A stretch of DNA of 64,000 nucleotides from Kordia aestuariivivens (GCF_014397005.1 NZ_JACGWS010000008.1:1-64000); one strand, 5' to 3'. Positions 46,508 to 55,714 are shown, counted from the first letter of the stretch. Notes: generated by a model from the sequence alone, not told the origin. Numbers and translations: made by a program.

Positions 46508-48133
46508 ATGGCAGAAATTATAAACATGCCGAGACTCAGTGACACCATGGAAGAAGGTGTTGTTGCATCGTGGTTAAAAAAAGTAGGTGATAAAATTGAA
46601 GAAGGTGACATTCTCGCAGAGATTGAAACTGATAAAGCAACGATGGAATTTGAATCTTTCCATGAAGGAACCTTACTTTACATTGGTGTACAAGAAGGAG
46701 AAACTGCACCTGTGGATACCTTACTAGCCATCATTGGAGACGAAGGAGACGATGTTGATGCATTACTAAAAGGTGCTTCTCAAGAAACGCCAGCAGCTAA
46801 AAAAGAAGAAACACCAGCAGCATCAGCGCCAAAAGCAGAAGCAACTGAAAGTGTTGAAATGCCAGCAGGAGCAATCGTAGTAACGATGCCAAGATTGAGC
46901 GATACGATGGAAGAAGGAACCGTAGCTTCTTGGTTAAAACAAATTGGAGATACAGTTGAAGAAGGAGACATTCTTGCAGAAATTGAAACCGATAAAGCGA
47001 CGATGGAGTTTGAATCTTTCCAAGAAGGAACCTTACTTTACATAGGAGTCAAAGAAGGCGAATCTGCACCAGTAGATAGCATTTTAGCAGTTATTGGTGA
47101 AAAAGGAACTGATGTTGATACGGTATTAAAAGCATTTGGGTCGGGAAACGAATCAGGAGCAGAGGAAACTCCAGCAGCAACAGTAACAAAAGAAGAAACA
47201 CCAGCAGCAACGCCAACAGTTTCTGGAAGCGAATCTTCAGGTGGTAGAATCGTAGCTTCACCATTAGCAAAGAAAATTGCAGCTGACAAAGGAATCGATT
47301 TATCACAAGTACAAGGAACAGGCGATCACGGACGCATTATAAAACGTGACGTTGAAAACTATACGCCAGCAGCGGCTGCAGCTCCAAAAGCAGTAGCAGC
47401 TCCGACAGCAAAAGAAACGCCAGTAGCGACTCCTTTTGTGCCAGCAGGCGAAGAAAGCAGCGAAGAAGTGAAAAACTCGCAAATGCGTAAAACCATTGCA
47501 CGTCGTTTAGGTGAATCTAAATTTACGGCACCACATTATTACCTTACGGTAGAATTGGACATGGACAATGCAATTGCTTCTAGAAAAACAATCAACGCTA
47601 TTCCAGATATCAAAGTATCATTCAATGATATGATTGTCAAAGCGTGCGCGATGGCATTACGCAAGCATCCACAAGTAAATACTTCTTGGAATGATGCAAC
47701 GACAACGTATAAAAAACACATTCATATAGGTGTAGCAGTTGCAGTTGATGACGGATTGTTAGTGCCTGTGTTAAAATTTGCGGACCAAATGAGTCTGACA
47801 ACCATTGGAAGTCAAGTTAGAGACTTAGCAGGAAAGGCGAGAAGCAAAAAGATTTCGCCAGCAGAAATGGACGGAAGTACATTCACGATTTCGAACTTAG
47901 GAATGTTTGGAATCTTAGAATTCACTTCGATCATCAATCAGCCAAACTCATCAATTTTATCTGTTGGAGCTATTGTCCAAAAACCAGTAGTCAAAGACGG
48001 AGCAATTGTCGTAGGAAATACAATGAAAGTAACATTAGCGTGCGATCATAGAACTGTGGACGGCGCAACAGGAGCACAATTTTTACAAACTGTAAGACAG
48101 TATATAGAGAATCCTGTGACAATGTTAGCATAA
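46508..48133 (+). CDS. pdhC: Pyruvate dehydrogenase E2 (dihydrolipoamide acetyltransferase)
   Basis: This 541-residue protein has two lipoyl domains (about 1-80 and 120-200), each with the lipoyl-Lys motif EIETDKATMEFES. Ala/Pro/Glu-rich linkers follow, then an E3/E1-binding domain (about 248-284, RIVASPLAKKIAADKGIDLS) and a catalytic domain (about 315-541) with the active-site DHRTVDGA. The two lipoyl domains are near copies even in DNA, suggesting an internal duplication. It transfers acetyl groups to CoA in the pyruvate dehydrogenase core. Confidence 0.96.
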   Translation: MAEIINMPRLSDTMEEGVVASWLKKVGDKIEEGDILAEIETDKATMEFESFHEGTLLYIGVQEGETAPVDTLLAIIGDEGDDVDALLKGASQETPAAKKEETPAASAPKAEATESVEMPAGAIVVTMPRLSDTMEEGTVASWLKQIGDTVEEGDILAEIETDKATMEFESFQEGTLLYIGVKEGESAPVDSILAVIGEKGTDVDTVLKAFGSGNESGAEETPAATVTKEETPAATPTVSGSESSGGRIVASPLAKKIAADKGIDLSQVQGTGDHGRIIKRDVENYTPAAAAAPKAVAAPTAKETPVATPFVPAGEESSEEVKNSQMRKTIARRLGESKFTAPHYYLTVELDMDNAIASRKTINAIPDIKVSFNDMIVKACAMALRKHPQVNTSWNDATTTYKKHIHIGVAVAVDDGLLVPVLKFADQMSLTTIGSQVRDLAGKARSKKISPAEMDGSTFTISNLGMFGILEFTSIINQPNSSILSVGAIVQKPVVKDGAIVVGNTMKVTLACDHRTVDGATGAQFLQTVRQYIENPVTMLA

Positions 48134-48147
48134 ACATATAACACTTT

Positions 48148-48176
48148 AAAAAATCCCACGGAAGTGGGATTTTTTG
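48148..48176 (+). terminator. Terminator of the pdh genes
   Basis: AAAAAATCCCAC / GTGGGATTTTTT forms a perfect stem with a GGAA loop and T run, about 15 bases after the E2 stop. Confidence 0.9.
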
Positions 48177-48227
48177 TATACAGCAATTATTCATCAAATA
48201 AATCATCGATCAAAAGACACATCAATC

Positions 48228-49178
48228 ATGAAACACTTAAAAAACATACTCGGAATCTGTCTGATATCTGTACTTGTATTTTCTTGTAAAACAAAAGAAG
48301 TTGTAATTCAAGCACAAGAAGTAGATGATATCGTAACCTATTTAGCTTCTGACGAATTAAAAGGAAGAGACACCGGAAGTGAAGGAATTGAAAAAGCTGC
48401 AACCTACATTGAAGACTATTTCAAATCAAATGGAGTGAAGCCGTATTTCGATACCTATCGCGATAGCTTTACAGTAAAAGGAAAAAATGCATTCAATGTT
48501 ATTGGATTCATTGAAGGAACAGACCCGAAACTAAAAAATGAATTTGTGATTATTGGCGCACATTACGATCATATCGGATTTGCAAAACCCGTAGGGAATG
48601 ATAGTATTGCCAATGGTGCAAACGACAATGCTGCTGGTGTTGGAACGGTGTTGACGATGGCAAAATACTTCTCAAAAACAAAAAGTAACAAACGAAGCAT
48701 CTTATTCACGTTATTCTCTGCGGAAGAAAAAGGATTACTAGGTTCAAAATATTTAGCAGAAACTTTAAAAGCGAAGAACATTGATTTATATTTAATGTTG
48801 AATTATGAAATGGTGGGTGTTCCGTTAGTAGGGAAAGATTACACAGCGTATGTAACCGGATTTGATAAATCGAATCTAGCTGAAAAAATGAACGAATACG
48901 CAGGAAAAAAGATTGCGGGATTCTTGCCAAAAGCAGGCGAATACAGATTATTCATGCGATCGGATAACTATGCGTTTTTCAAAGAATTCAATGTGCCTTG
49001 TCAATCATTCTCAACCTTCGATTTCACAAACTTTGATCATTATCACAAAGTAGGAGACGAATCTGCTGCAATGGATTTCAATCACATGGCAACCTTTGTA
49101 AACACGTTCATTCCAGCAGTTCGAAAAGCAGTCAATGCGGATACGAAAGAAATTAAGTTGAATGCTCCAACGGAGTAA
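48228..49178 (+). CDS. M28-family metallopeptidase, lipoprotein
   Basis: The start at 48228 (316 residues) places a lipoprotein signal at the N-terminus (MKHLKNILGICLISVLVFSC); the longer frame from 48174 would overlap the terminator. The zinc-aminopeptidase motifs are IGAHYDHIGF, NGANDNAAGVGTV and FSAEEKGLLGS, with a later His in FDHYHKVGDE. It is a Zn-dependent envelope aminopeptidase; the substrate is unknown. Confidence 0.93.
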   Translation: MKHLKNILGICLISVLVFSCKTKEVVIQAQEVDDIVTYLASDELKGRDTGSEGIEKAATYIEDYFKSNGVKPYFDTYRDSFTVKGKNAFNVIGFIEGTDPKLKNEFVIIGAHYDHIGFAKPVGNDSIANGANDNAAGVGTVLTMAKYFSKTKSNKRSILFTLFSAEEKGLLGSKYLAETLKAKNIDLYLMLNYEMVGVPLVGKDYTAYVTGFDKSNLAEKMNEYAGKKIAGFLPKAGEYRLFMRSDNYAFFKEFNVPCQSFSTFDFTNFDHYHKVGDESAAMDFNHMATFVNTFIPAVRKAVNADTKEIKLNAPTE

Positions 49179-49258
49179 TCGTTAAACGAAGATGATTTGA
49201 AGATTTTTTAATTTGATAATTTGAAAATGAAATCAATAACTATCATTTGTAATTAATC

Positions 49259-49463
49259 TAAGTTCGACATAAAAATTATGTGACGGATTCTTTTTCCGAA
49301 GTGTAGCAGACATTTTTCGTTAAGAATTTTTGAAGCCTTGGAGAAAATTTAGAAAAATGGTTGCGGTTTTAGCTTTTTCAGCTAAAAACACCTCTGGAAA
49401 AAGCGCACTTTCTTTTGTTTCTGTTTTCTTTGTGCGAGCAAAGAAAATGAAAATTAATAATTT
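49259..49463 (+). repeat. Interspersed intergenic repeat, copy 1
   Basis: This segment runs from AGTTCGACATAAAAATTATG to the hairpin TTTTCTTTG / CAAAGAAAA. It shares with copy 2 the blocks TTTTTCGTTAA, GAAGCCTTGGAGAAA, ACCTCTGGAAAA and GCGCACTTTCTTTTGTTTC. It carries two hairpins (GTTTTAGCT / AGCTAAAAC and the terminal one). It fills most of the 372-bp gap between the M28 and SDR genes; no gene is seen there. Confidence 0.8.
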
Positions 49464-49550
49464 GTATTGTCGTTATTATGACTAAAGTTTTTTAATAAAA
49501 TAATATTAGGTTGACGTTATACTAATAACGGATTTAAAAAAATATAAAGA

Positions 49551-50231
49551 ATGAAAAACATCATCATCACAGGAACCAGTAGAGGAATCGGATTTGAAAT
49601 GGTGCATTTATTTGCCAATGCAGGACACAATGTCTTAGCACTATCTCGAAATCAAAAACCAGTTTCCAACCTAACTTTTGAAAACATTACCTCACTTGCG
49701 TTTGATTTAAGCAAGCCAGAAGACTATGCAAAAGTGACGGATTTCGTAGATGAAAACTGGGAACAAGTAGATGTGGTGATTCATAATGCAGGTGCGTTGC
49801 TCAACAGACCATTTGCAGAAACCACGATGGAAGATTTCAAGTGGATTTACGAAGTCAATGTCTTTGGTGTTGCTGAACTCAGCAGAGTGTTGATTCCGTA
49901 TATGAAATCGGGAAGTCATGTTGTAACGATCAGTTCTATGGGCGGAATTCAAGGAAGTATGAAATTCCCAGGCTTAGCTGCGTACAGCTCTTCTAAAGGT
50001 GCTGTAATTACTTTAGTTGAATTATTAGCCGAAGAACATAAAGAAGCAGGAATCGCGTTTAATGTATTGGCTTTAGGTGCGGTACAAACCGAAATGTTAG
50101 CAGAAGCTTTTCCAGGCTATCAAGCACCATTAACTGCCTTAGAAATGGCAGAATATATCTTTGACTTTTCACTCAATGGAAACAAGTTTTATAACGGAAA
50201 AATATTGCAAGTATCTAGTTCGACGCCATAG
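49551..50231 (+). CDS. Short-chain dehydrogenase/reductase (SDR)
   Basis: This 226-residue Rossmann enzyme has the cofactor motif TGTSRGIG (7-14), VIHNAG, catalytic Ser in ISSMGG and the YSSSKGAV pair (Tyr and Lys). It is a classical SDR of short length, using NAD(P)H on an unknown alcohol or carbonyl. Both flanking gaps hold copies of the interspersed repeat. Confidence 0.93.
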   Translation: MKNIIITGTSRGIGFEMVHLFANAGHNVLALSRNQKPVSNLTFENITSLAFDLSKPEDYAKVTDFVDENWEQVDVVIHNAGALLNRPFAETTMEDFKWIYEVNVFGVAELSRVLIPYMKSGSHVVTISSMGGIQGSMKFPGLAAYSSSKGAVITLVELLAEEHKEAGIAFNVLALGAVQTEMLAEAFPGYQAPLTALEMAEYIFDFSLNGNKFYNGKILQVSSSTP

Positions 50232-50270
50232 TGATTTTATTACGGTAAATCCAAATACTAAATAACCTGA

Positions 50271-50528
50271 ATTCGATATAAATGTTAACAGCGGTTTTCT
50301 TCTTTTCCGCAGTATAGCAGGAATTTTTCGTTAAAAATTTTCGAAGCCTTGGAGAAATCGAAGATTCATGAACTCCTATTTAATGAAATAGAAAACTGTG
50401 AACTAAAATTTAGAAAAATTCATGCGATTTTAGTTTTTCACAGAAAGAAAAACTAAAAATACCTCTGGAAAAGCGCACTTTCTTTTGTTTCTTTTCTTTG
50501 TGCGATGCAAAGAAAAGAAAAATAATAA
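50271..50528 (+). repeat. Interspersed intergenic repeat, copy 2
   Basis: This is the longest copy, starting GAATTCGATATAAATGTTAAC. It has an inserted AT-rich stretch relative to copy 1. Its hairpins are longer than in copy 1: TTTTAGTTTTTC / GAAAAACTAAAA and TTTCTTTTCTTTG / CAAAGAAAAGAAA. No gene is seen in the rest of this 475-bp gap. Confidence 0.8.
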
Positions 50529-50706
50529 ATTGGAAATCAAATGCTTATTTCTAAATTTTCAATAAATACTTAAGCTTTCATTTTGTAGAAGTTATATAGA
50601 ACTCCGTTAAATACTATTAGACACGAATTCACACTTTTTTTACATTTCATTGACATATTTAATAGGGAACACGCTATACATTCGTAGAAACATTAAATAT
50701 AGCGTC

Positions 50707-51336
50707 ATGAAAAAAATCAAAAATAGTGTATTACCACTCATCATATTGGCAATTATCATTGTTGCGAGTGGCTACACCAATAACACTCCAGATCTTCAAG
50801 AAAATAAAAGCGTTCAAGTACTAGAAAGCAAACAAAATCAAATGATCAATATGTTTGTAACACATGGACATTGCAGTACACCATTTGCAGGTGTTGTACA
50901 TAATTTAAAAGTAAATGCTCCTATACGTGAAGACTTGGGCAATCCGCTAGAGAATATGGACATTTCATTTGAAGTAGATCCTACTACATTTAAAGTCTGC
51001 AGAGGAGATGACGTAACGGCGAGAATTAAAACACCGGGATTATTTATTGGAGAACATAACGAAAAAATCATCTTCAAATCTACGAATGTATATACGATGG
51101 GACTGGATTGGTATCAAGTGAATGGTACGCTATCCATAAAAGGAATCGAAAAAAAGGTAAAACTATTTGTAACAGGTATTAGAGATTCAAAAGACACAAT
51201 GGCGAGTGCACTTGTTATAGAAGGTCAAATGAATCTACTTGATTGGGGAATTGACTACGATAAAATTGTTCATGGTAGATCGGATAGTGTTCCTACGAAG
51301 TGGATGCATTTGAACATGAAGATTGAAATGCTTTAA
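50707..51336 (+). CDS. YceI-family protein
   Basis: The start at 50707 gives 209 residues with a signal or anchor helix (about 7-22). The YceI lipocalin-like pattern is present: FAGVVHNLKV, DISFEVDPTTF, KIIFKSTNVY and VNGTLSIKGIEKKVKLFVTG. Family members bind long isoprenoid or lipid molecules in the periplasm. The longer frame from 50650 would put non-signal residues ahead of the hydrophobic segment. Confidence 0.88.
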   Translation: MKKIKNSVLPLIILAIIIVASGYTNNTPDLQENKSVQVLESKQNQMINMFVTHGHCSTPFAGVVHNLKVNAPIREDLGNPLENMDISFEVDPTTFKVCRGDDVTARIKTPGLFIGEHNEKIIFKSTNVYTMGLDWYQVNGTLSIKGIEKKVKLFVTGIRDSKDTMASALVIEGQMNLLDWGIDYDKIVHGRSDSVPTKWMHLNMKIEML

Positions 51337-51343
51337 AGTAGTA

Positions 51344-51838
51344 TTAATCTGAAGCGTTATTTCTATCATCATGCAGCACTTGGTCAATAACAATGCAAGC
51401 CATTAAAATTGCAATGTCATTTTCACCATCTTGAATGTCAATACCATAACTATCTGTCCAACTCCAAACTTTTTTACTGATGGAAGCTACTCGTTGATTA
51501 TTTCTTATAAATACAAATTCATGTTCCCAAAATGAACCTTCAATAGTATAATCATTTGGTCCAGGTACGTCTAGTGTAAACTTCTTGTTGAACCAGCTCC
51601 ATTCTTTAATTATTTCGGCATAGAGTTCTCCATCAATAAGAATTTGATATTTAGGCATCCATGTTAACAATTTTTGTTTTATGACGGCTACTTCGTTTCT
51701 ACTTTCATCTTGAAATGATAAATTGTTTCCCCAAGAAAATACTTTTCCTTTTACATAAAAACAATCATTTCCTTGTGCATCCGTAATTGAAAAATCAGTT
51801 CCCCATGATCAAAATTTTTCTTTGATTTTATATACCAT
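51344..51838 (-). pseudogene. LURP-one-related protein gene interrupted by an in-frame TGA
   Basis: The minus-strand frame from ATG 51838 to 51344 is 165 codons and continuous except for TGA at codon 10 (51809-51811). The sequence reads MVYKIKEKF, stop, SWGTDFSI, and the repeated FxSWG / KVFSWG / KVWSWT pattern predicts Trp (TGG) at the stop. The rest (KGKVFSWGNNLSFQDE, TWMPKYQILIDGEL, FWEHEFVFIRNNQRVAS) fits the LURP-one/phospholipid-scramblase-like fold. It is either a recent nonsense mutation or an error. A shorter product from TTG 51670 or ATG 51658 would lack half the fold. Confidence 0.75.
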
Positions 51839-51977
51839 AATTGTGTGTTAGTTTTTGTTTTAAAGTAATCATAACTATAGTATGAGTGATTAATTCAAAG
51901 GAAACGTTACACCAGAAGTAGCGGCGCTTCTAAATTGTGTTACATTATGGTGAAAATAATAGCTTACTAATAAACAA

Positions 51978-52006
51978 AAAAACGAAAGCCATAAGACTTC
52001 CGTTTT
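51978..52006 (-). terminator. Terminator after the thioredoxin gene
   Basis: On the minus strand AAAACGGAAGTC / GGCTTTCGTTTT (with G-T pairs) is followed by a T run. It lies about 130 bases after the thioredoxin gene's stop. Confidence 0.6.
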
Positions 52007-52086
52007 CTATAAGTATATAATAAACGCTATGAAAGATTTTTTGAAATAGTTACTATGTAGTCTATATCCTATGATCTAACAGCGCT

Positions 52087-52109
52087 TGCGCTGAGCTTGT
52101 CGAAGCGCA
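52087..52109. repeat. Short palindromic intergenic repeat (CTGAGCTTGTCGAAG)
   Basis: TGCGCT / AGCGCA flank GAGCTTGTCGA. The core CTGAGCTTGTCGAAG is a widespread intergenic repeat motif in bacteria. It lies just after the thioredoxin gene. Confidence 0.6.
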
Positions 52110-52137
52110 GCGGGCTTTTATCTTTTATCAGACAAAA

Positions 52138-52899
52138 CTACATCTTATCAATAATCTTCTCAATCAATTCTGTTGTAGAAGCATAACTTAGTCCTTCTTC
52201 TTTGGCGATATCAACAGCCTTTTTAGCTTTCTTCAAAGCTTTGGTATAGTTTCCTGTTTTGTACAACAAAGCTGCGTGTGTGTCTACATTATAATAGGTT
52301 GCTTCCAACTCTACAGAACGTTCCACCACTTTAATAGCTTTCAATAATGAATCAATATCGCTATGTTCTTTATAGGTATGCCATGCTAGTGAATTCAAAC
52401 GTGTAGAAGAATCCCAGATTTTATCTAAAGTAGCTTGACTAAATTCGTCTGAATCACCATGTTTGGCAGTAGCATCGTAAAAACTTTCATCCGAAGCTGT
52501 TTCCGTAGAAACCGTAGTTCCTGAATCGCCGCCCATGTGTTTTTCAATCAAACTTTGCATTTTAGACTTGCTCATAGCACCTTCAATCTGTTCTAAATTT
52601 GCACTATTATAAATAAACAAATACGTTGGCATCGCGTTCACGCCTAAAGCATCATCTACTTTGTTTTTATCTACATCAATTTTATAAAAATCAACACGAT
52701 CTTTATATTTTTTCTCCAACTCCGCTATAATCGGGTCCATACGTTTACAAGGTCCGCACCAAGTTGCATAAAAATCTAGGACAATCAATCGGTCGTTATC
52801 TACGAGTAACTTTGACTCAGCGTTGGCATCTGTTAACTCGGTTTGCGCAGTGGAGGGAATAGCAATACAAAGTAGTAGAATTAGCAATACATTTTTCAT
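52138..52899 (-). CDS. Periplasmic thioredoxin-fold protein with helical C-terminal part
   Basis: This 253-residue protein has a signal peptide (1-19), a thioredoxin domain (20-125) with active site FYATWCGPCKRM and cis-Pro in NAMPTYLF, and a helical region (about 150-253) with TPR-like sequence (VDTHAALLYKTGNYTKALKKA). It probably reduces or isomerises disulfides in the periplasm. The C-terminal repeats suggest protein binding. Confidence 0.92.
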   Translation of the reverse strand: MKNVLLILLLCIAIPSTAQTELTDANAESKLLVDNDRLIVLDFYATWCGPCKRMDPIIAELEKKYKDRVDFYKIDVDKNKVDDALGVNAMPTYLFIYNSANLEQIEGAMSKSKMQSLIEKHMGGDSGTTVSTETASDESFYDATAKHGDSDEFSQATLDKIWDSSTRLNSLAWHTYKEHSDIDSLLKAIKVVERSVELEATYYNVDTHAALLYKTGNYTKALKKAKKAVDIAKEEGLSYASTTELIEKIIDKM

Positions 52900-53047
52900 A
52901 ATAGTAATTTTAAATAGAAGTTAAATTTATACAAAAAAAACGATGTCATAAAACAATCAGTAATCTTTTTGATGTAAGACACCTATTTATAGGTGAATAG
53001 CTTTTTAACTCAAAATCAAAAAGGATGCCAGTTTTAGCGCTTCACTT

Positions 53048-53157
53048 TTTCTTGTTTAATTCAGGCTCAATATAAAATTACCCGCAACGGATTCTTTTTC
53101 CGCAGTATAGCAGTCATTTTCCGTTAAGAATTTTTGAAGCTTTGGAAAAAGCTAACA
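53048..53157 (+). repeat. Interspersed intergenic repeat, copy 3 (partial)
   Basis: AGGCTCAATATAAAATTACC then CGGATTCTTTTTCCGCAGTA, TAGCAG, GTTAAGAATTTTTGAAGC and TTGGA align with the first half of copies 1 and 2; the hairpin half is missing. It is in the same orientation although the flanking genes run the other way. Confidence 0.72.
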
Positions 53158-53172
53158 AGTCTAGCAGCCCAA

Positions 53173-53718
53173 CTAATCCAACTTCTCAAACAAAAACGAC
53201 GTATTCATTTTTAACGAATTATCAATCACAATCATGGTGCGTTTCATAACGACCAAAGCGCTGTCTTTTTGTGTATGTTTTGAATTAATTAATGAAGTGT
53301 ATAAAACTTTCTGTTTGTAGATGCTGTCGTTCTCTTTTTTTAAATTTCCAGCGAAAACAATGTCTTTTATTTCAATAGTTTGAATAGAATCTGGAAGTGA
53401 AAAATTGAACTTTGTAGAATTTGCCAATTGTTCTTTAATCACTTCTTGAAACTCCGGATGTTTTACGGCTAACACTTTTGCTTCGTAATTTGCTTGCAAT
53501 TTTTCTTCAATCTCGGAGTTGATAGCATTTAAAGAGAAATCAATTTCGATAGCATTCTTGTTTTTTTCATCAAGATCATCTCGTAAGTCGCTTTTGTCCA
53601 CTTTGAATTCTTCACTTTCAACAGCTTCATCTTTCGTCATCATTTGATCTGCTTTCGTATTATTCGCACACGAAAAACACAACAAGAAACATAGTATATA
53701 TATAATCTTCAGCTTCAT
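53173..53718 (-). CDS. Hypothetical lipoprotein (181 residues)
   Basis: A type II signal peptide (ILCFLLCFSC, Cys17) precedes a charged linker and an alpha/beta region (EIDFSLNAINSEIEEKLQAN, KFNFSLPDSIQTIEIKDIVF). No family is recognised. The motif DLRDDLDEKN in its linker echoes DLRDDFKSVDTKDDLDN in the divergent DUF4349 protein. Its ATG overlaps the stop of the upstream membrane-protein gene (ATGA). Confidence 0.82.
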   Translation of the reverse strand: MKLKIIYILCFLLCFSCANNTKADQMMTKDEAVESEEFKVDKSDLRDDLDEKNKNAIEIDFSLNAINSEIEEKLQANYEAKVLAVKHPEFQEVIKEQLANSTKFNFSLPDSIQTIEIKDIVFAGNLKKENDSIYKQKVLYTSLINSKHTQKDSALVVMKRTMIVIDNSLKMNTSFLFEKLD

Positions 53719-54629
53719 TGAATCATAAATTTAAGTTTCACAATCTTGTCATTCGTATAGACTTTATCTAAAATGCGCATCTTTTTCAAGCTACTTGTCG
53801 GAATCGTTAATAGATTGATGAATTCCTTTTTTGAGTACATTTCAATACCTACATTACTTTTAAATGCTCTATATATTTGTGCGTTATCCGCGATGAGTTC
53901 CTGCAATTGTTCACGGCGTTTTTTCCAATCTTCTTTATTTCCGTTTGCATAATACAATAACATCAACGCATAATCATCGGTTTGCAATTGAACAGTTTTA
54001 TGATGATTAGAATTGACATGTCGCACAATTGTATCTGTTTTATGATACGGCGATTTCACTACAAATTTTAATTCGCTTTCAGGAGTTGTATACGAGAAAC
54101 ATCCCAAACTATCCGTTTTAAAATACAATGGCGATTCTTGCGTACGCAACACAATAATATCCAACGGAATATTTGTGATCGATGCACGTTGATCCGCATC
54201 TATAAAACAAAATGAAAAGGTGTTTTCTTTCGGGTATAAACTATAAAGAGCAAGCGCAGCAATTGGCAACAATAATAAAAACCAAATCAATTTTCGTGAT
54301 GATTTTTTCGAATTCTTTTGTGTCTCTTCAAGTTGTGTTTCTTCTGTTTGATGTTGCACAAAATCATTCCAGTTTTCGTAGCCAACATACATGCTGAGTA
54401 AATTCAACATGTCTACACGTGGCAACTTTTCGGCATCATTCTTAATATATGTATAAAACCATTTTTCGCTAATACTTCCTTTTGTTTTGCTGCGTAAATC
54501 TTCTTGAAAATCGGTAATTGTGTTTCCTTTCCAATCGCGAATAGCATCAGAAGCCGCATGCGAAGTCAAAAATGTCTTAGCAATTTGCTCTTTTAAGAGT
54601 GAAAAATAATATGTTTTTTCGGTGTTCAA
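53715..54629 (-). CDS. Single-pass membrane protein with flavobacterial N-terminal domain
   Basis: This 304-residue protein has an N-terminal helical domain (1-95, with FQEDLRSKTKGSISEKWFYTYIK, LPRVDMLNLLSMYVGYENWNDF) that I recall from several flavobacterial membrane proteins. A TM helix follows (about 112-130), then a beta carboxypeptidase-regulatory-like segment (FSFCFIDADQRASITNIPL) and a mixed C-terminal part. The function is unknown. The gene is divergent from the DUF4349 lipoprotein and coupled to the lipoprotein downstream. Confidence 0.82.
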   Translation of the reverse strand: MNTEKTYYFSLLKEQIAKTFLTSHAASDAIRDWKGNTITDFQEDLRSKTKGSISEKWFYTYIKNDAEKLPRVDMLNLLSMYVGYENWNDFVQHQTEETQLEETQKNSKKSSRKLIWFLLLLPIAALALYSLYPKENTFSFCFIDADQRASITNIPLDIIVLRTQESPLYFKTDSLGCFSYTTPESELKFVVKSPYHKTDTIVRHVNSNHHKTVQLQTDDYALMLLYYANGNKEDWKKRREQLQELIADNAQIYRAFKSNVGIEMYSKKEFINLLTIPTSSLKKMRILDKVYTNDKIVKLKFMIQ

Positions 54630-54763
54630 GGAATAAGTATCAGTCAGATAATCAGTGAATTGTATTTTGTAAATTAATTTACAAAGCCGTTACAAGCTGT
54701 TTACAAAGCTTCACGGTGAAACTCTAATAGGTTTGTGCTTGTAATCCTTAAAAATATAAAATT

Positions 54764-55666
54764 ATGAATGCAATCACACTAAAACGAATCGTAAAATCGT
54801 ATGTACTGGTATTTCTTTTCTTAATTGCTGCTTCTTGTAACACAAGTTCAGAGTATAAAAATGATGCAATTACACTGGAAAGCGTTGATCTTCGAGACGA
54901 TTTTAAAAGCGTAGATACTAAAGATGATCTAGACAATAAAACAGCTGATAAGAGCAACGGTTTAACAACGACACAAAGTAATCAATTGCTAGCATCGAAC
55001 ATTCCGACCGATTTAAAAATCATTAAAACAGCAAGCACGCGGTATAAGGTGAAAAATATTGAACAAGCCTTATCGGACATCAAACAAGTAATGTATGTAA
55101 ATGGCGGTTACATTTCGGAGTTGCGATATGATAAAAACTATCAAGAAAAGCAAAATAGATTCACAATTAAGATTCCAAAAGAAAACTTTGACGGCATGCT
55201 TGATGGCATTCAGAAGTTTGCGGAAGAAACGGATTATGTAAATATTTCTACCACAGATGTTACTGAAAAGTATTTGGACGTTCAAACGCGTTTGAAAACA
55301 AAATTAGAAGTCAAAGAACGTTTGGAAGTGGTATTGCGTAAAAATGCAAAAACGGTCAAAGATATTTTGGCGACAGAAGCGCAATTAAGAGTCATTCAAG
55401 AAGAAATTGAAGCAGCGCAAGGCAAAATAAAATATATGAGTAGTAGAGTTGCGTATAGTACAATTCAAGTAGAAATCTATGAAACTATTACGTATAAAGA
55501 AAAACCAGTTTCGTACGAAAAAGGATTTGGAGCCAAAGCAAAAGAAGGTTTGTTAGCAGGTTGGTACTTTATACAGAGTTTGGCAATTGGAATCTTATAT
55601 GTTTGGCCAATCATTTTAGTTTTAATTATTGGAATTATTCTTTTCAGAAGATGGAGAAAGGCGTAG
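54764..55666 (+). CDS. DUF4349 lipoprotein
   Basis: This 300-residue protein has a lipoprotein signal (FLLIAASC, Cys24), a charged linker, a DUF4349 domain (about 85-295: IIKTASTRYKVKNIEQALSD, GGYISE, RFTIKIPKENFDGMLD, a long coiled coil 180-220 and SRVAYSTIQVEIYE) and a C-terminal TM helix (about 272-292). Family members are envelope proteins of unknown function. Here both ends are membrane-linked. Confidence 0.92.
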   Translation: MNAITLKRIVKSYVLVFLFLIAASCNTSSEYKNDAITLESVDLRDDFKSVDTKDDLDNKTADKSNGLTTTQSNQLLASNIPTDLKIIKTASTRYKVKNIEQALSDIKQVMYVNGGYISELRYDKNYQEKQNRFTIKIPKENFDGMLDGIQKFAEETDYVNISTTDVTEKYLDVQTRLKTKLEVKERLEVVLRKNAKTVKDILATEAQLRVIQEEIEAAQGKIKYMSSRVAYSTIQVEIYETITYKEKPVSYEKGFGAKAKEGLLAGWYFIQSLAIGILYVWPIILVLIIGIILFRRWRKA

Positions 55667-55714
55667 TATTTCTTTAAAGAACCAAGAATATAGAATATAG
55701 ATTCAAGATTTTCA

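Noticed and set aside
48174-48227. Upstream start of the M28 peptidase
   Set aside because: It overlaps the pdh terminator and would place 18 residues before a clear lipoprotein signal.
51809-51811. Selenocysteine or recoded TGA
   Set aside because: No selenocysteine insertion hairpin is evident after the codon and homologous repeats predict Trp; a mutation or error is simpler.
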